Assembly (NCBI RefSeq): GCF_006352065.1
Contig: NZ_CP040915.1
Location: forward strand, 1,674,001-1,738,000
Direction: 5' to 3'
Source: Georgenia yuyongxinii
GTDB taxonomy: Bacteria > Actinomycetota > Actinomycetes > Actinomycetales > Actinomycetaceae
DNA: 64,000 nt
Each line of letters begins with the position of its first letter. Within the stretch, counting starts at the first letter, position 1. The notes below the pieces were generated by a model. The model saw nothing but the letters and a program-made list of their open reading frames with translations, searched no databases and was not told the origin of the DNA. Positions 17,720 to 28,539 of the stretch are shown here, piece by piece. The translations under genes were made by a program, and so were the position numbers.

Positions 17720-19972
17720 ATGGCCGACCCGTCCACGTACCGCCCGCGGCCGGGTGAGGTGCCCGACTCCCCGGGCGTCTACCGGTTCCGCGACCCCCAC
17801 GGCCGCGTCATCTACGTCGGCAAGGCGAAGAGTCTTCGCAGCCGGCTCGGGAGCTACTTCCAGGACCTGTCCGCGCTGCACCCCCGCACCCAGCAGATGG
17901 TCACCACCGCCGCGTCGGTGGAATGGACCGTGGTGAGCACCGAGGTCGAGTCCCTGACGCTGGAGTACGCCTGGATCAAGGAGTTCGACCCGCGGTTCAA
18001 CGTCAAGTACCGCGACGACAAGTCCTACCCCTTCCTCGCCGTCACGATGGGCGAGGAGGTGCCCCGCGTGCAGGTGATGCGCGGCGCCAAGCGGAAGGGC
18101 ACCCGGTACTTCGGGCCCTACACCCACGCCTGGGCGATCCGCGAGACGGTCGACCTCCTGCTGCGCGTCTTCCCGGTGCGGACCTGCTCCGCGGGCGTCT
18201 ACAAGCGCGCGCAGGCGTCCGGCCGGCCGTGCCTGCTCGGGTACATCGACAAGTGCTCCGCGCCGTGCGTGGGCCGCATCTCCACCGACGACCACCGTGC
18301 ACTCGCCGAGGAGTTCTGCCGGTTCATGGAGGGCGAGACCGGCCCCCACCTGCGGCGCCTGGAGAAGGACATGCGCGCGGCGGCCGGGGTGCAGGACTAC
18401 GAGCGCGCCGCCCGGCTGCGCGACGACGTCGGCGCCCTTCGCCGGGTGGTGGAGAAGAACGCGGTCGTCCTGTCGGACGGCACGGACGCGGACATCTTCG
18501 CCCTGGCAGGGGACGAGCTCGAGGCCAGCGTGCAGGTCTTCCACGTGCGCGGAGGGCGCATCCGCGGCCAGCGCGGCTGGGTAGTGGAACGGGTCGAGGA
18601 GCTCGACGACGCAGGTCTCGTCGAGCACCTGCTCCAGCAGGTCTACGGCGACGCCGAGCGTGAGCCCATGGCCCCGAGGGACACCCGGAGCGTGGGCAAG
18701 GCCCGCGCCCGCGCCGCCGACGGCCAGGCCACCAGCGTGGACGACCGCCCGCACACGCCCACCACCGCCGTCCCGCGCGAGATCCTGGTGCCGGTCCTGC
18801 CCACCGACGTCGAGGGCATGACCACGTGGCTCAGCGGGCTGCGCGAGGGCCGGGTGAGCATCCGGGTGCCGCTGCGCGGCGACAAGAAGACCCTCGCCCA
18901 GACCGTCCACACCAACGCCGAGCAGGCCCTGGCGCTGCACAAGGCCCGCCGGGCCGGCGACCTCACCTCCCGGTCCAAGTCCCTCACCGAGCTGCAGGAG
19001 GCCCTCGAGCTCGTCGAGCCGCCGCTGCGCATCGAGTGCTACGACATCTCCCACACCCAGGGCACCCACCAGGTGGGGTCCATGGTGGTCTTCGAGGACG
19101 GGCTGCCCAAGAAGTCCGAGTACCGGCGCTTCGTGATCCGTGGCGAGAACGGCGAGGGCGCCCGGGACGACACCGCGGCCATGGACGAGGTGCTCCGCCG
19201 CCGGTTCAAGCGCTACCTCGCCGAGCGCGAGGCCCTCGAGGCCGGCCCGGACGCGGCGGCCGCCGCCACGGACCCGGTCGCGGCGGCCCTGGAGGGCGAG
19301 GACCCCAACCGTGGCCCGGACCTGGATGCGCTCGACGAGGACGGCGTGCCCCTGCGGTCCGGTCCGGTCGACCCCGCCACCGGCCGGGCACGGAAGTTTG
19401 CGTACCCGCCCAACCTCGTCGTCGTCGACGGCGGCCCGCCGCAGGTGGCCGCCGCCCAGCGGGTGCTCGACGACCTCGGCATCGACGACGTCGCCCTCGT
19501 GGGCCTGGCCAAGCGGCTGGAGGAGGTGTGGGTGCCCGGCGACGACTTCCCGGTCGTGCTCCCGCGCACCAGCCCGGCGCTGTACCTGCTCCAGCACCTG
19601 CGCGACGAGTCGCACCGCTTCGCGATCACCCACCACCGCTCCCGCCGCGCCAAGGCCATGACCCGCTCCGTGCTCGACGACGTCCCCGGGCTCGGTCCGG
19701 CCCGGCAGGCGGCGCTGCTCAAGACGTTCGGGTCCGTGAAGAACGTCCGTGCCGCGAGCGTCGCCGAGATCGCCGCCGTGAAGGGTTTCGGGCCCCGGAC
19801 GGCCCGGGCCGTCCTGGCCGCGCTGGGTGGGGACGTCCAGGCGCCGGACGGCGAGAGCTCCGAGGCCGCCATGCACGACGGCGCCGGCTCCGCCGTCGTG
19901 CCTCCCGATGCCCCCACCCCGTCCGGCGAATCGGACGAAGCCCGCACCGGAAACGCGCACCTGGCATCCTGA
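17720..19972 (+). CDS. uvrC: UvrABC excinuclease subunit C (UvrC)
   Basis: The double nuclease of nucleotide excision repair. The N-terminal GIY-YIG domain (SPGVYRFRD...[13 protein letters not shown], about residues 13-42) makes the 3' cut; a UVR motif is at about 205-240; an RNase H-like domain ([10 protein letters not shown], about 437; [11 protein letters not shown], about 569) makes the 5' cut; and a C-terminal tandem helix-hairpin-helix is at about 655-705. At 750 residues it is longer than most UvrC, because of two polar, low-complexity inserts (about 315-355 and 505-560). rapZ follows after 4 bp. Confidence 0.97.
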   Translation: MADPSTYRPRPGEVPDSPGVYRFRDPHGRVIYVGKAKSLRSRLGSYFQDLSALHPRTQQMVTTAASVEWTVVSTEVESLTLEYAWIKEFDPRFNVKYRDDKSYPFLAVTMGEEVPRVQVMRGAKRKGTRYFGPYTHAWAIRETVDLLLRVFPVRTCSAGVYKRAQASGRPCLLGYIDKCSAPCVGRISTDDHRALAEEFCRFMEGETGPHLRRLEKDMRAAAGVQDYERAARLRDDVGALRRVVEKNAVVLSDGTDADIFALAGDELEASVQVFHVRGGRIRGQRGWVVERVEELDDAGLVEHLLQQVYGDAEREPMAPRDTRSVGKARARAADGQATSVDDRPHTPTTAVPREILVPVLPTDVEGMTTWLSGLREGRVSIRVPLRGDKKTLAQTVHTNAEQALALHKARRAGDLTSRSKSLTELQEALELVEPPLRIECYDISHTQGTHQVGSMVVFEDGLPKKSEYRRFVIRGENGEGARDDTAAMDEVLRRRFKRYLAEREALEAGPDAAAAATDPVAAALEGEDPNRGPDLDALDEDGVPLRSGPVDPATGRARKFAYPPNLVVVDGGPPQVAAAQRVLDDLGIDDVALVGLAKRLEEVWVPGDDFPVVLPRTSPALYLLQHLRDESHRFAITHHRSRRAKAMTRSVLDDVPGLGPARQAALLKTFGSVKNVRAASVAEIAAVKGFGPRTARAVLAALGGDVQAPDGESSEAAMHDGAGSAVVPPDAPTPSGESDEARTGNAHLAS

Positions 19973-19976
19973 GGGC

Positions 19977-20924
19977 ATGACTGCAGGCAGCGACGAGACC
20001 AGGCCGCCGACCGTCCCCGAGGGCATCCCGATGCTCGACGACGCCGCGCGCCTGCCGGAGGCCGAGCCGCCCGAGCTGCTCATCCTCACGGGCATGTCCG
20101 GCGCGGGCCGCTCCCGCACGGCTGCGGCCCTGGAGGACCTCGACTGGTACGTCGTGGACAACCTGCCGCCGCGCATGCTCGGCGCGCTCGCCCGCATGAT
20201 GACCCCCACCGGCGGGGGCGTGCACCGGCTCGCGGCCGTGGTCGACGTGCGCAGTGGCGAGTTCTTCGCCGAGCTCGTCGCCGTCCTGGACGAGCTTCGG
20301 CTGCAGGGCACCGACTACCGCATCGTGTTCCTGGACGCCACCGATGAGACGCTCGTGCGCCGGTACGAGTCGGTGCGCCGCCCGCACCCGCTGCAGGGCG
20401 ACGGCCGGCTGCTCGACGGCATCACGGCCGAGCGGCGGCTGCTCACCCACCTGCGGCGCCGCGCCGACGTCCTCATCGACACCACCGACCTGTCGGTGCA
20501 CGACCTTGCCCGCAAGGTCCGCGAGGTCGTGGCGGGGGAGTCGGCGAGGCCGCTGCGGCTGAGCGTGGTGTCCTTCGGGTTCAAGTACGGCCTGCCGCTG
20601 GACGCCGACCACGTCGTCGACGTCCGCTTCCTGACGAACCCGTACTGGGTCACCGAGCTGCGCCACCTCACCGGGCAGGACGAGGCGGTGCGCCAGTACG
20701 TGCTCGGGCAGGACGGCGCCAGCGCGTTCGCCGACCGCTACGTCGACGCGATCGCCCCCGTGCTGGACGGGTACATCAACGAGCTCAAACCCTTCGTCAC
20801 CATCGCGGTGGGCTGCACCGGCGGCAAGCACCGCTCCGTCGCCATGGCCGAGGCCATCTCGGCCCGCTTGCGCGAGCGGGGCCAGTCCGTGCGCACCCTG
20901 CACCGTGACCTGGGGCGCGAATGA
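19977..20924 (+). CDS. rapZ: RapZ-family nucleotide-binding protein (RNase adapter-like, YvcJ)
   Basis: A 315-residue P-loop protein. The Walker A motif GMSGAGRSRTA (about residues 40-50) has Arg in place of the usual Lys, as is normal for actinobacterial members. DLDWYVVDNLPP (about 55-66), DVRSGEFF, the Walker B-like IVFLDATDE and the C-terminal GCTGGKHRSV (about 278-287) identify the family. In Gram-negatives RapZ controls GlmS via RNase E; in Gram-positives YvcJ binds GTP and its role is less clear. It is part of the conserved uvrC-rapZ-yvcK-whiA string, with ATGA overlap to yvcK. Confidence 0.93.
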   Translation: MTAGSDETRPPTVPEGIPMLDDAARLPEAEPPELLILTGMSGAGRSRTAAALEDLDWYVVDNLPPRMLGALARMMTPTGGGVHRLAAVVDVRSGEFFAELVAVLDELRLQGTDYRIVFLDATDETLVRRYESVRRPHPLQGDGRLLDGITAERRLLTHLRRRADVLIDTTDLSVHDLARKVREVVAGESARPLRLSVVSFGFKYGLPLDADHVVDVRFLTNPYWVTELRHLTGQDEAVRQYVLGQDGASAFADRYVDAIAPVLDGYINELKPFVTIAVGCTGGKHRSVAMAEAISARLRERGQSVRTLHRDLGRE

Positions 20925-22042
20925 CCCCTCAGCCGTCCCCGGAGCGGACCGGGGCCACCGAACCCCTGCCCGACCGGCCGCCCGACCCCGTCCTGCCGGG
21001 GCGGCCGCCCGACCCCGTCCTGCCGGGGGTCCTGCCCGGCCGGCCGCCCGACCGCGGGGTGCTTCAACCCGGCGTGCGGGGACCCGCCGTCGTCGCCCTC
21101 GGCGGCGGCCACGGGCTCTCCGCCACCCTCGGCGCTCTGCGGCACCTCACCCAGAACCTCACCGCGATCGTCACGGTCGCGGACGACGGCGGATCCTCCG
21201 GCCGGCTGCGCGAGGAGCTCGGCGTACTGCCTCCCGGGGACCTGCGCATGGCGCTGTCGGCCCTGTGCGACGACGGCGAGTGGGGCCTGACGTGGCGCGA
21301 CGTGCTCCAGCACCGCTTCACGTCCGACGGCCCGCTGAACAACCACGCGGTCGGCAACCTGCTGATCGTGGCGCTGTGGGAGCTGCTCGGCAGCGAGGTC
21401 GCCGGCCTGGACTGGGTGGGCCGGCTCCTCGGCGTGCGCGGGCGGGTCCTGCCGATGGCCGCCGTCCCGCTGGAGATCGAGGCCCGCGTGGCCGACGGCG
21501 AGGGCACCCGCACCGTCCGTGGCCAGTCGCTCGTGGCCGTGACCCACGGCGTCGAGCACGTGCGGATCCTCCCGGAGGACCCGCCGGCGTGCCCCGAGGC
21601 CGTGGCCGCGGTGCGGGCCGCCGACTGGGTCGTGCTCGGACCCGGCTCCTGGTACACCTCCGTCCTGCCGCACCTGATGGTGCCTGCGCTGGCGACGGCC
21701 CTGCACGAGACGAAGGCGCGCCGCGCCCTGACCCTGAACCTCTCCGCGCAGGTGGGGGAGACCGAGGGCATGACCGCCGCCGACCACGTCCGCTCGTTGC
21801 ACGAGCACGCCCCGGACCTGCGGCTCGACGTGGTGGTGGCCGACCCCGCCGCGGTGGAGGACCTCGACGCCCTGTCCGCCGCCGTCCGTGACTGCGGGGC
21901 CAGCCTGCTGCTGCGGCAGGTGGGCGTGGGCGACGGCACCGCACACCACGACACCCTGCGTCTTGCCGCGGCATTCCGCGACGCGTTCGCGGGTGTGCTG
22001 GGGGACGTCGGCACGGGCGAGGCGGGAACCACTCCCCGATGA
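20921..22042 (+). CDS. yvcK: YvcK/GlmR-family (gluconeogenesis factor) protein
   Basis: A 373-residue protein of the CofD/UPF0052 family, which binds UDP-sugars and links carbon source to peptidoglycan precursor supply. [14 protein letters not shown] (about residues 54-67), [12 protein letters not shown] (about 85-96), [10 protein letters not shown] (about 136-145) and GPGSWYTSV (about 238-246) are family blocks. The first 50 residues are not conserved in the family and hold two exact RPPDPVLPG units plus a related third (about 20-45), matching a repeated DNA segment at about 20980-21055. The ATG overlaps the rapZ stop (ATGA). Confidence 0.92.
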   Translation: MTPQPSPERTGATEPLPDRPPDPVLPGRPPDPVLPGVLPGRPPDRGVLQPGVRGPAVVALGGGHGLSATLGALRHLTQNLTAIVTVADDGGSSGRLREELGVLPPGDLRMALSALCDDGEWGLTWRDVLQHRFTSDGPLNNHAVGNLLIVALWELLGSEVAGLDWVGRLLGVRGRVLPMAAVPLEIEARVADGEGTRTVRGQSLVAVTHGVEHVRILPEDPPACPEAVAAVRAADWVVLGPGSWYTSVLPHLMVPALATALHETKARRALTLNLSAQVGETEGMTAADHVRSLHEHAPDLRLDVVVADPAAVEDLDALSAAVRDCGASLLLRQVGVGDGTAHHDTLRLAAAFRDAFAGVLGDVGTGEAGTTPR

Positions 22043-23040
22043 GTGCGAAGATGGCCGGCATGTCGTTGACCTCTGCCGTGAAGGATGAGCTCGCCCGGTT
22101 GCGTGTGGACAAGGTTTCCGCCCGCAAGGCGGAGGTGGCCGCCACGCTGCGCTTCGCCGGTGGGCTGCACATCATCTCGGGCCGCATCGTGGTCGAGGCC
22201 GAGCTCGACACGGGCATCGCGGCCCGCCGCCTGCGCCAGACCATGCAGGAGGTCTACGGGCACTCCAGCGACATCATCGTGGTCTCCGGTGGCGGACTGC
22301 GCCGCGGCAACCGCTACGTGGTGCGGGTGGTCCGCGACGGTGAGTCCCTCGCCCGGCAGACCGGCCTGCTGGACAACCGCGGCCGCCCCGTGCGCGGGCT
22401 GCCGCCGCAGGTGGTGTCCGCCGGCGTCGCCGAGGCGACGGCGGCCTGGCGCGGGGCGTTCCTCGCGCACGGCTCGCTGACCGAGCCGGGCCGGTCGAGC
22501 TCGCTCGAGGTCACCTGCCCGGGCCCCGAGGCCGCCCTCGCGCTGGTCGGCGCCGCTCGCCGGATGAGCATCGCTTCGAAGGCTCGCGAGGTGCGCGGCA
22601 TCGACCGGGTGGTCATCCGCGACGGCGACGCGATCTCCGCGATGCTCACCCGGATGGGCGCCCACGACGCCGTCCTGGTGTGGGAGGAGCGGCGGATGCG
22701 CCGTGAGGTGCGCGGCACCGCCAACCGGCTGGCCAACTTCGACGACGCGAACCTGCGCCGCTCCGCCCGCGCGGCGGTCGCCGCCGGCACGCGCGTGGAG
22801 CGGGCCTTCGAGATCCTCGGCGAGGACGTCCCCGAGCACCTCGTCCAGGCCGGCCGGCTGCGCCTGGAGCACAAGCAGGCGAGCCTGGAGGAGCTCGGGC
22901 AGCTCTCCAGCCCGCCGTTGACCAAGGACGCCGTCGCCGGCCGCATCCGCCGTCTGCTCGCCATGGCGGACAAGCGCGCCCGCGAGCTCGGCATCGCGGA
23001 CACCGAGGCGGCACTGACCCCGGACATGCTCGACCTCTGA
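22039..23040 (+). CDS. whiA: WhiA sporulation/cell-division regulator
   Basis: DNA-binding protein with a LAGLIDADG-like N-terminal part and a C-terminal helix-turn-helix. Family blocks: [13 protein letters not shown] (N-terminus), [62 protein letters not shown] and [16 protein letters not shown]. In Streptomyces it works with WhiB to start sporulation septation; in non-sporulating actinobacteria it has a general role in division. ATG 22039 overlaps the yvcK stop; ATG 22060 gives the usual family N-terminus and is an equally possible start (326 residues instead of 333). Confidence 0.95.
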   Translation: MSAKMAGMSLTSAVKDELARLRVDKVSARKAEVAATLRFAGGLHIISGRIVVEAELDTGIAARRLRQTMQEVYGHSSDIIVVSGGGLRRGNRYVVRVVRDGESLARQTGLLDNRGRPVRGLPPQVVSAGVAEATAAWRGAFLAHGSLTEPGRSSSLEVTCPGPEAALALVGAARRMSIASKAREVRGIDRVVIRDGDAISAMLTRMGAHDAVLVWEERRMRREVRGTANRLANFDDANLRRSARAAVAAGTRVERAFEILGEDVPEHLVQAGRLRLEHKQASLEELGQLSSPPLTKDAVAGRIRRLLAMADKRARELGIADTEAALTPDMLDL

Positions 23041-24304
<1,264 letters not shown>

Positions 24305-24328
24305 TCGCAGTCGCACCCCAGCAGTGAC

Positions 24329-24371
24329 GGACGTCCGCGTGCGCAGCACCTGCTCGCGCACGCGGACGTCC
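24329..24371 (+). other. Strong intergenic hairpin between gap and pgk
   Basis: GGACGTCCGCGTGCG (24329-24343) and its exact complement (24357-24371) form a 15-bp stem with a 13-nt loop; a second small stem, CGGGCC...GGCCCG, follows (about 24379-24395). There is no T-run. It may be an attenuator, an mRNA processing site or a 3' stabiliser that sets gap above pgk expression. Confidence 0.8.
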
Positions 24372-24427
24372 GCGCGTCCGGGCCCAGGTGGCCCGGGCGC
24401 GCCCACGACGACGTAAAGGAGAAGCTC

Positions 24428-25618
24428 GTGAAGACCATCGAGGACCTCGGCGACCTGCGCGGCAAGCGCGTGCTCGTCCGCTCCGACTTCAACGTCCCGC
24501 TCGACGGGACCACCATCACCGACGACGGCCGCATCCGCGCCGCGCTGCCCACCCTGCAGGCGCTGACCGGCGCGGGCGCCAAGGTCGTCGTCACCGCACA
24601 CCTCGGCCGTCCCAAGGGCGCTCCCGACCCCAAGTACTCCCTCGCCCCGGTCGCCGACCGCCTCGGTGAGCTCCTCGGTGCCGCCGTCGTCCTGGCCAAG
24701 GACACCGTCGGCGAGGACGCCAAGGCCGTCGTCGCCGCCCTGGCCGACGGCGAGGTCGCGCTGCTGGAGAACATCCGCTTCGACGCCCGCGAGACGTCCA
24801 AGGACGACGCCGAGCGCGCGGCCCTCGCCGACGAGCTCGCGGCCCTGGCCGACGCCTACGTCTCCGACGGGTTCGGCGTGGTTCACCGCAAGCAGGCCTC
24901 CGTCTACGACGTCGCCAAGAAGCTCCCGCACGCCGCCGGCAAGCTGGTCTTCAAGGAGATCGACTCCCTGAGCAAGGCCACCGAGAACCCCCAGCGGCCC
25001 TACGTCGTCGTCCTGGGCGGCTCGAAGGTCTCCGACAAGCTCGGCGTCATCGCCAACCTGCTGGGCAAGGCCGACCGCCTGCTCATCGGCGGCGGCATGG
25101 TCTTCACGTTCCTGGCCGCCAAGGGCTACCAGGTGGGCAGCTCGCTGCTCGAGAAGGACCAGATCGACACGGTCAAGGGCTACCTGACCGAGGCCGAGGC
25201 CAAGGGCGTCGAGATCGTCCTGCCCACGGACATCGTCGTCGCGCCGGAGTTCAAGGCCGACGCGCCCGCCACCACCGTGGCCGCCGACGCCATCCCGGCC
25301 GACCAGATGGGCCTGGACATCGGCCCCGAGTCCGGGCAGCTGTTCGCCACGAAGATCGCCGACGCGAAGACCGTGGTGTGGAACGGGCCCATGGGTGTGT
25401 TCGAGTTCGACGCCTTCGCGGCCGGCACCAAGGCCGTGGCGCAGGCGATGAGCGAGGCCGACGGCTTCACCATCGTCGGCGGCGGCGACTCCGCCGCGGC
25501 CGTGCGCACGCTCGGCTTCGACGAGTCCACCTTCTCCCACATCTCCACGGGCGGCGGCGCGTCCCTGGAGTACCTGGAGGGCAAGACCCTCCCCGGCATC
25601 GCCGTCCTGGAGGACTGA
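24428..25618 (+). CDS. pgk: Phosphoglycerate kinase
   Basis: A 396-residue two-domain kinase that makes ATP from 1,3-bisphosphoglycerate. The N-domain signature [11 protein letters not shown] (about residues 17-27), substrate-binding TAHLGRPKG (about 57-65) and [13 protein letters not shown] (about 145-157), and the nucleotide-binding [11 protein letters not shown] (about 195-205) and GGGDSAAAV (about 354-362) are intact. The GTG at 24428 has AAGGAG upstream. tpiA starts directly after its stop. Confidence 0.98.
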   Translation: MKTIEDLGDLRGKRVLVRSDFNVPLDGTTITDDGRIRAALPTLQALTGAGAKVVVTAHLGRPKGAPDPKYSLAPVADRLGELLGAAVVLAKDTVGEDAKAVVAALADGEVALLENIRFDARETSKDDAERAALADELAALADAYVSDGFGVVHRKQASVYDVAKKLPHAAGKLVFKEIDSLSKATENPQRPYVVVLGGSKVSDKLGVIANLLGKADRLLIGGGMVFTFLAAKGYQVGSSLLEKDQIDTVKGYLTEAEAKGVEIVLPTDIVVAPEFKADAPATTVAADAIPADQMGLDIGPESGQLFATKIADAKTVVWNGPMGVFEFDAFAAGTKAVAQAMSEADGFTIVGGGDSAAAVRTLGFDESTFSHISTGGGASLEYLEGKTLPGIAVLED

Positions 25619-26407
25619 ATGACCACTCGCACCCCGCTGATGGCGGGCAACTGGAAGATGAACCTCGACCACCACGAGGCCATCGCACTGGTCCAGAAGC
25701 TCGCCTGGACGCTCAAGGACGCCAAGCACGACTTCGGCGCCGTCGAGGTGGTGGTGGTCCCGCCGTTCACGGACCTCCGCTCCGTGCAGACCCTGGTCGA
25801 CGGCGACAAGCTGGACGTCCGCTACGGCGCCCAGGACATCTCCGCGCACGCCTCGGGCGCCTACACCGGTGAGATCTCCGCGGCGATGCTGGCCAAGCTC
25901 GGCGTGAGCTACGCGGTCGTCGGCCACTCCGAGCGGCGCCAGTTCCACGCCGAGGACGACGCGCTCGTGGGCGCCAAGGCCAAGGCCGCGCTGGGCGCCG
26001 GCATCACGCCGATCATCTGCGTCGGCGAGGGGCTCGACGTCCGCAAGGCCGGCGACCAGGTGTCCTACACCCTCGCCCAGGTCGACGGCGCGTACGACGG
26101 GATCTCCGCGGAGGACGCCGCGAAGACGGTCATCGCCTACGAGCCCGTGTGGGCCATCGGCACCGGTGAGGTCGCCACGCCTGAGGACGCGCAGGAGGTG
26201 TGCGGCGCGATCCGCGGCCGTCTGGCCGAGCTGTACTCCGCCGACGTCGCCGACGCCGTGCGGGTGCTGTACGGCGGCTCGGTGAAGTCCTCCAACGTGG
26301 CATCGATCATGGCCCAGGAGGACGTCGACGGCGCCCTCGTGGGCGGTGCGAGCCTGAAGGCCGAGGAGTTCGCGGCGATCGCGCGCTTCCGCGACCACCA
26401 GGTCTGA
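25619..26407 (+). CDS. tpiA: Triosephosphate isomerase
   Basis: A 262-residue TIM barrel. Active-site residues are present: GNWKMN (Lys about 13), GHSERR (His about 101), [11 protein letters not shown] (Glu about 173) and GGSVKSSN (phosphate loop, about 220-227). The ATG follows the pgk TGA without a gap, indicating a gap-pgk-tpiA operon. A strong 14-bp hairpin lies about 85 bp after its stop. Confidence 0.98.
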   Translation: MTTRTPLMAGNWKMNLDHHEAIALVQKLAWTLKDAKHDFGAVEVVVVPPFTDLRSVQTLVDGDKLDVRYGAQDISAHASGAYTGEISAAMLAKLGVSYAVVGHSERRQFHAEDDALVGAKAKAALGAGITPIICVGEGLDVRKAGDQVSYTLAQVDGAYDGISAEDAAKTVIAYEPVWAIGTGEVATPEDAQEVCGAIRGRLAELYSADVADAVRVLYGGSVKSSNVASIMAQEDVDGALVGGASLKAEEFAAIARFRDHQV

Positions 26408-26426
26408 CCCACACGCGTACGGCCGC

Positions 26427-26463
26427 CGAGATGTCATCTTCTCCGTGAGATGTCATCTCCTGC
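26427..26463. repeat. 19-bp-unit dispersed repeat, direct tandem form (copy 3)
   Basis: Two direct units: GAGATGTCATCTTCTCCGT (26428-26446) and GAGATGTCATCTCCTGC (26447-26463). It lies 20 bp after the tpiA stop. Confidence 0.9.
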
Positions 26464-26490
26464 TAGAGCGGTCACGACGACGACGGGCCA

Positions 26491-26527
26491 GGACGCCGCG
26501 CGGCAAGCCTTTCGCCGCGCGGCGTCC
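26491..26527 (+). terminator. Hairpin terminator after tpiA
   Basis: Perfect 14-bp GC-rich stem (26491-26504 with 26514-26527) and a 9-nt loop. No clear T-tract follows, as is usual for high-GC terminators. Between here and secG (26528-26721) a TATAAC (-10 type, 26547-26552) and TTGACG (26666-26671) are the only promoter-like words. Confidence 0.65.
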
Positions 26528-26721
26528 GCGTGTTGGGGCGCCGTCGTATAACAGCGCTGCGACCACGGCCCGCCTGAGTTGCCGTGCCCGATGGGGCCAT
26601 GCTCACCCTGCGTGTGCCGACGCGCCCGTCGCGGCGCCCCGAACGGACCGAAGCATCGCTTATCCTTGACGCGGCGCCCCAGCGCGCCGGTAACGACACG
26701 ACGACGAACGGATACTGCCCC

Positions 26722-26967
26722 GTGGATGCACTGCGGATCATCCTGCAGGTGCTGCTGGTACTGACCAGCGTGTTCCTGATCCTGACCATCCTCATGCACA
26801 AGGGCAAGGGCGGCGGCGTCTCTGACATGTTCGGAGGTGGCTTCTCGAGCAGCGTGGGGTCATCCGGCGTGGCGGAGCGCAACCTCAACCGGATCACGAT
26901 CGGCATCTCGCTGGTCTGGATCACGTGCATCGTGCTCATCGGGCTTATCCAGAAGTTCGAGCTGTAG
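26722..26967 (+). CDS. secG: Preprotein translocase subunit SecG
   Basis: An 81-residue two-helix membrane protein of the SecYEG channel. Helix 1 (about residues 3-23, ILQVLLVLTSVFLILTILM), the conserved loop HKGKGGGVSDMFGGG (about 25-39) and helix 2 (about 57-77) give the family layout. The GTG at 26722 is chosen because it yields the family length; the open frame extends upstream without support. Located, as often in actinobacteria, after tpiA and 10 bp before rbpA. Confidence 0.93.
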   Translation: MDALRIILQVLLVLTSVFLILTILMHKGKGGGVSDMFGGGFSSSVGSSGVAERNLNRITIGISLVWITCIVLIGLIQKFEL

Positions 26968-26977
26968 GGAGACTGAC

Positions 26978-27325
26978 GTGGCTGGTGGAAGTGCGATCCG
27001 CGGCTCGCGTGTCGGCGCAGGACCGATGGGAGAGGCCGAGCGGGGCGAGGCAGCCCCTCGGGTCTGGGTGTCCTACTGGTGCTCACAGGGCCACGAGGTG
27101 CGGCCGAGCTTCGCCAAGGAGCCCGACATCGTCATCCCGGCGACATGGGACTGCCCGCGGTGCGGCCTGCCCGCTGGGCAGGACAAGGAGAACCCTCCGA
27201 TGCCGCAGAAGACGGAGCCGTACAAGACCCACCTGGCTTACGTGAAGGAGCGACGCTCCGACGAGGACGGCGCCGCACTTCTCGACGAGGCCCTGGCCGC
27301 CCTGCGCGAGCGTCGCGGGGGCTGA
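26978..27325 (+). CDS. rbpA: RNA polymerase-binding protein RbpA
   Basis: A 115-residue actinobacteria-specific activator that binds the principal sigma factor and the promoter DNA. The N-terminal tail (AIRGSRVGAG), the zinc-type RbpA core with YWCSQGHEV (about residues 36-44) and WDCPRCGLPAG (about 61-71), a basic linker and the C-terminal sigma-interaction helix (about 92-112) are all present. The GTG at 26978 gives the usual N-terminus. A bidirectional terminator follows. Confidence 0.95.
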   Translation: MAGGSAIRGSRVGAGPMGEAERGEAAPRVWVSYWCSQGHEVRPSFAKEPDIVIPATWDCPRCGLPAGQDKENPPMPQKTEPYKTHLAYVKERRSDEDGAALLDEALAALRERRGG

Positions 27326-27395
27326 TCGGCGGCGGGAGCCGACCGTGGGAGAGTGCGGGGCGCTCCGCGGCACACACAGGCGGATAGAAAACGAG

Positions 27396-27427
27396 AAGGC
27401 CGGGCGGCGATGACGCTGCCCGGCCTT
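27396..27427. terminator. Bidirectional intrinsic terminator between rbpA and opcA
   Basis: AAGGCCGGGC (27396-27405) pairs with GCCCGGCCTT (27418-27427), followed by TTCG. On the left, GAAAACGAG gives a T-run when read on the minus strand. It serves the convergent rbpA (plus) and opcA (minus). Confidence 0.85.
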
Positions 27428-27496
27428 TCGCGTGCCCTGCATGTTGTAGGCCCGGCCTCTGTGTGCCCGCCCCTTGTCCGGGGCCGGGCCGTCGAG

Positions 27497-28423
27497 TCAG
27501 TCCATCTCCACCAGCCGCAGCCCCTCGGTGAGCACCTCGCCGTAGGTGATGTCCGGGTCGAGCCGGCGCAGCTCCTCCATGAGGGAGTTCTCGAGCTCAC
27601 GCTGGGGCAGGTTCACCGGCTGGTCGGGTCGGCCGGGCCGGGAGAGCAGCGCCACGGTGGACCCCTGTGCCCGGGTCAGACTGATCGGTCCCGACTCCCG
27701 CTCGAGGATGACGCCGCTGATCGCGTCGTGCCCGTCCGCGACCATGGTGACCGGCACCTGCAGCCGCAGCGCCAGCCAGCCGGCCAGCAGCGCGATCGAC
27801 GGGTGCGAGGACGAGCCGGAGACCGTGACCGCGGTGACGGGCTCGTACGGTGGCTCGTCTAGCGAGGCGGCCAGGACCGTGCGCCACATCGTCAGGCCGG
27901 CCCAGGCCAGGTCGGTGTCTCCGGGGGAGTAGTTCTCCCGGAGCGTGGCCAGGACCGCGCCGGGGTCGGCGCAGTGGATGCTGTTGGTGATCCGGCGGTG
28001 CGCCATCTGACCGATCGGGTCCTTCGACGGCGCCTCCGGCGGGGTGTTGGCCCACCAGGTCACGATCGGGGCGTCGGGCAGCAGCAGCGGCATGATCAGC
28101 GTGTCGGGCCGGGAGCCGGCACCGCCGTACGGGCGCAGGACCACCACCTCGGACGCGCCGGCGTGCGCACCGACGCGGATCTGCGCGTTGAGCCCGGCCC
28201 GGCCGCCGCCGTCGGCGTCGGGCAGCACCGCCAGCACGCGGGCCGGGTGCTCGTGCGAAGCCACGTTGGAGACGCGGATGGCCTGCTCCGCGGAGCGCTC
28301 GTCGTCGGCGAGGATCACCAGGGTGAGCACCCGCCCGAGGGCGACGGCGCCGCCCTCCTCGCGCAGCGAGACAAGCCGGCTGCCCACGGCAGCTGACGTG
28401 GTGTCGTTCAGCGTGACGATCAT
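27497..28423 (-). CDS. opcA: Glucose-6-phosphate dehydrogenase assembly protein OpcA
   Basis: A 308-residue partner of Zwf found in cyanobacteria and actinobacteria, needed for full dehydrogenase activity. Recognised by VLTLVILADD, LRPYGGAGSRPDTLIMPLLLPD, VTWWANTPP (about residues 124-132) and the C-terminal TYGEVLTEGL. The ATG at 28423 follows AAGGA. It lies last in the minus-strand operon. The gene for 6-phosphogluconolactonase, which usually comes next, is missing: rbpA comes instead. A 56-bp palindrome lies between zwf and opcA. Confidence 0.92.
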   Translation of the reverse strand: MIVTLNDTTSAAVGSRLVSLREEGGAVALGRVLTLVILADDERSAEQAIRVSNVASHEHPARVLAVLPDADGGGRAGLNAQIRVGAHAGASEVVVLRPYGGAGSRPDTLIMPLLLPDAPIVTWWANTPPEAPSKDPIGQMAHRRITNSIHCADPGAVLATLRENYSPGDTDLAWAGLTMWRTVLAASLDEPPYEPVTAVTVSGSSSHPSIALLAGWLALRLQVPVTMVADGHDAISGVILERESGPISLTRAQGSTVALLSRPGRPDQPVNLPQRELENSLMEELRRLDPDITYGEVLTEGLRLVEMD

Positions 28424-28467
28424 CGGTTTCCTTCGGACGGACGGCCGGGGGAGTGGCTCACAGTGCG

Positions 28468-28523
28468 GCGAGATGTCATCTTCTCCGTGAGATGTACATC
28501 TCACGGAGAAGATGACATCTCGC
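28468..28523. repeat. 19-bp-unit dispersed repeat, perfect 56-bp palindrome (copy 4)
   Basis: The full 56 bp equals its own reverse complement; each half begins with GCGAGATGTCATCTTCTCCG and the centre is GAGATGTACATCTC. It sits inside an operon, 16 bp after the zwf stop and 44 bp before opcA, where the mRNA could form a stem of up to about 26 bp. Confidence 0.97.
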
Positions 28524-28539
28524 GGGCGAAGGGGTGGGG

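Noticed and set aside
17438-20311. Open frame of about 950 codons on the minus strand across uvrC and rapZ
   Set aside because: Antisense shadow; uvrC and rapZ have complete motifs on the plus strand.
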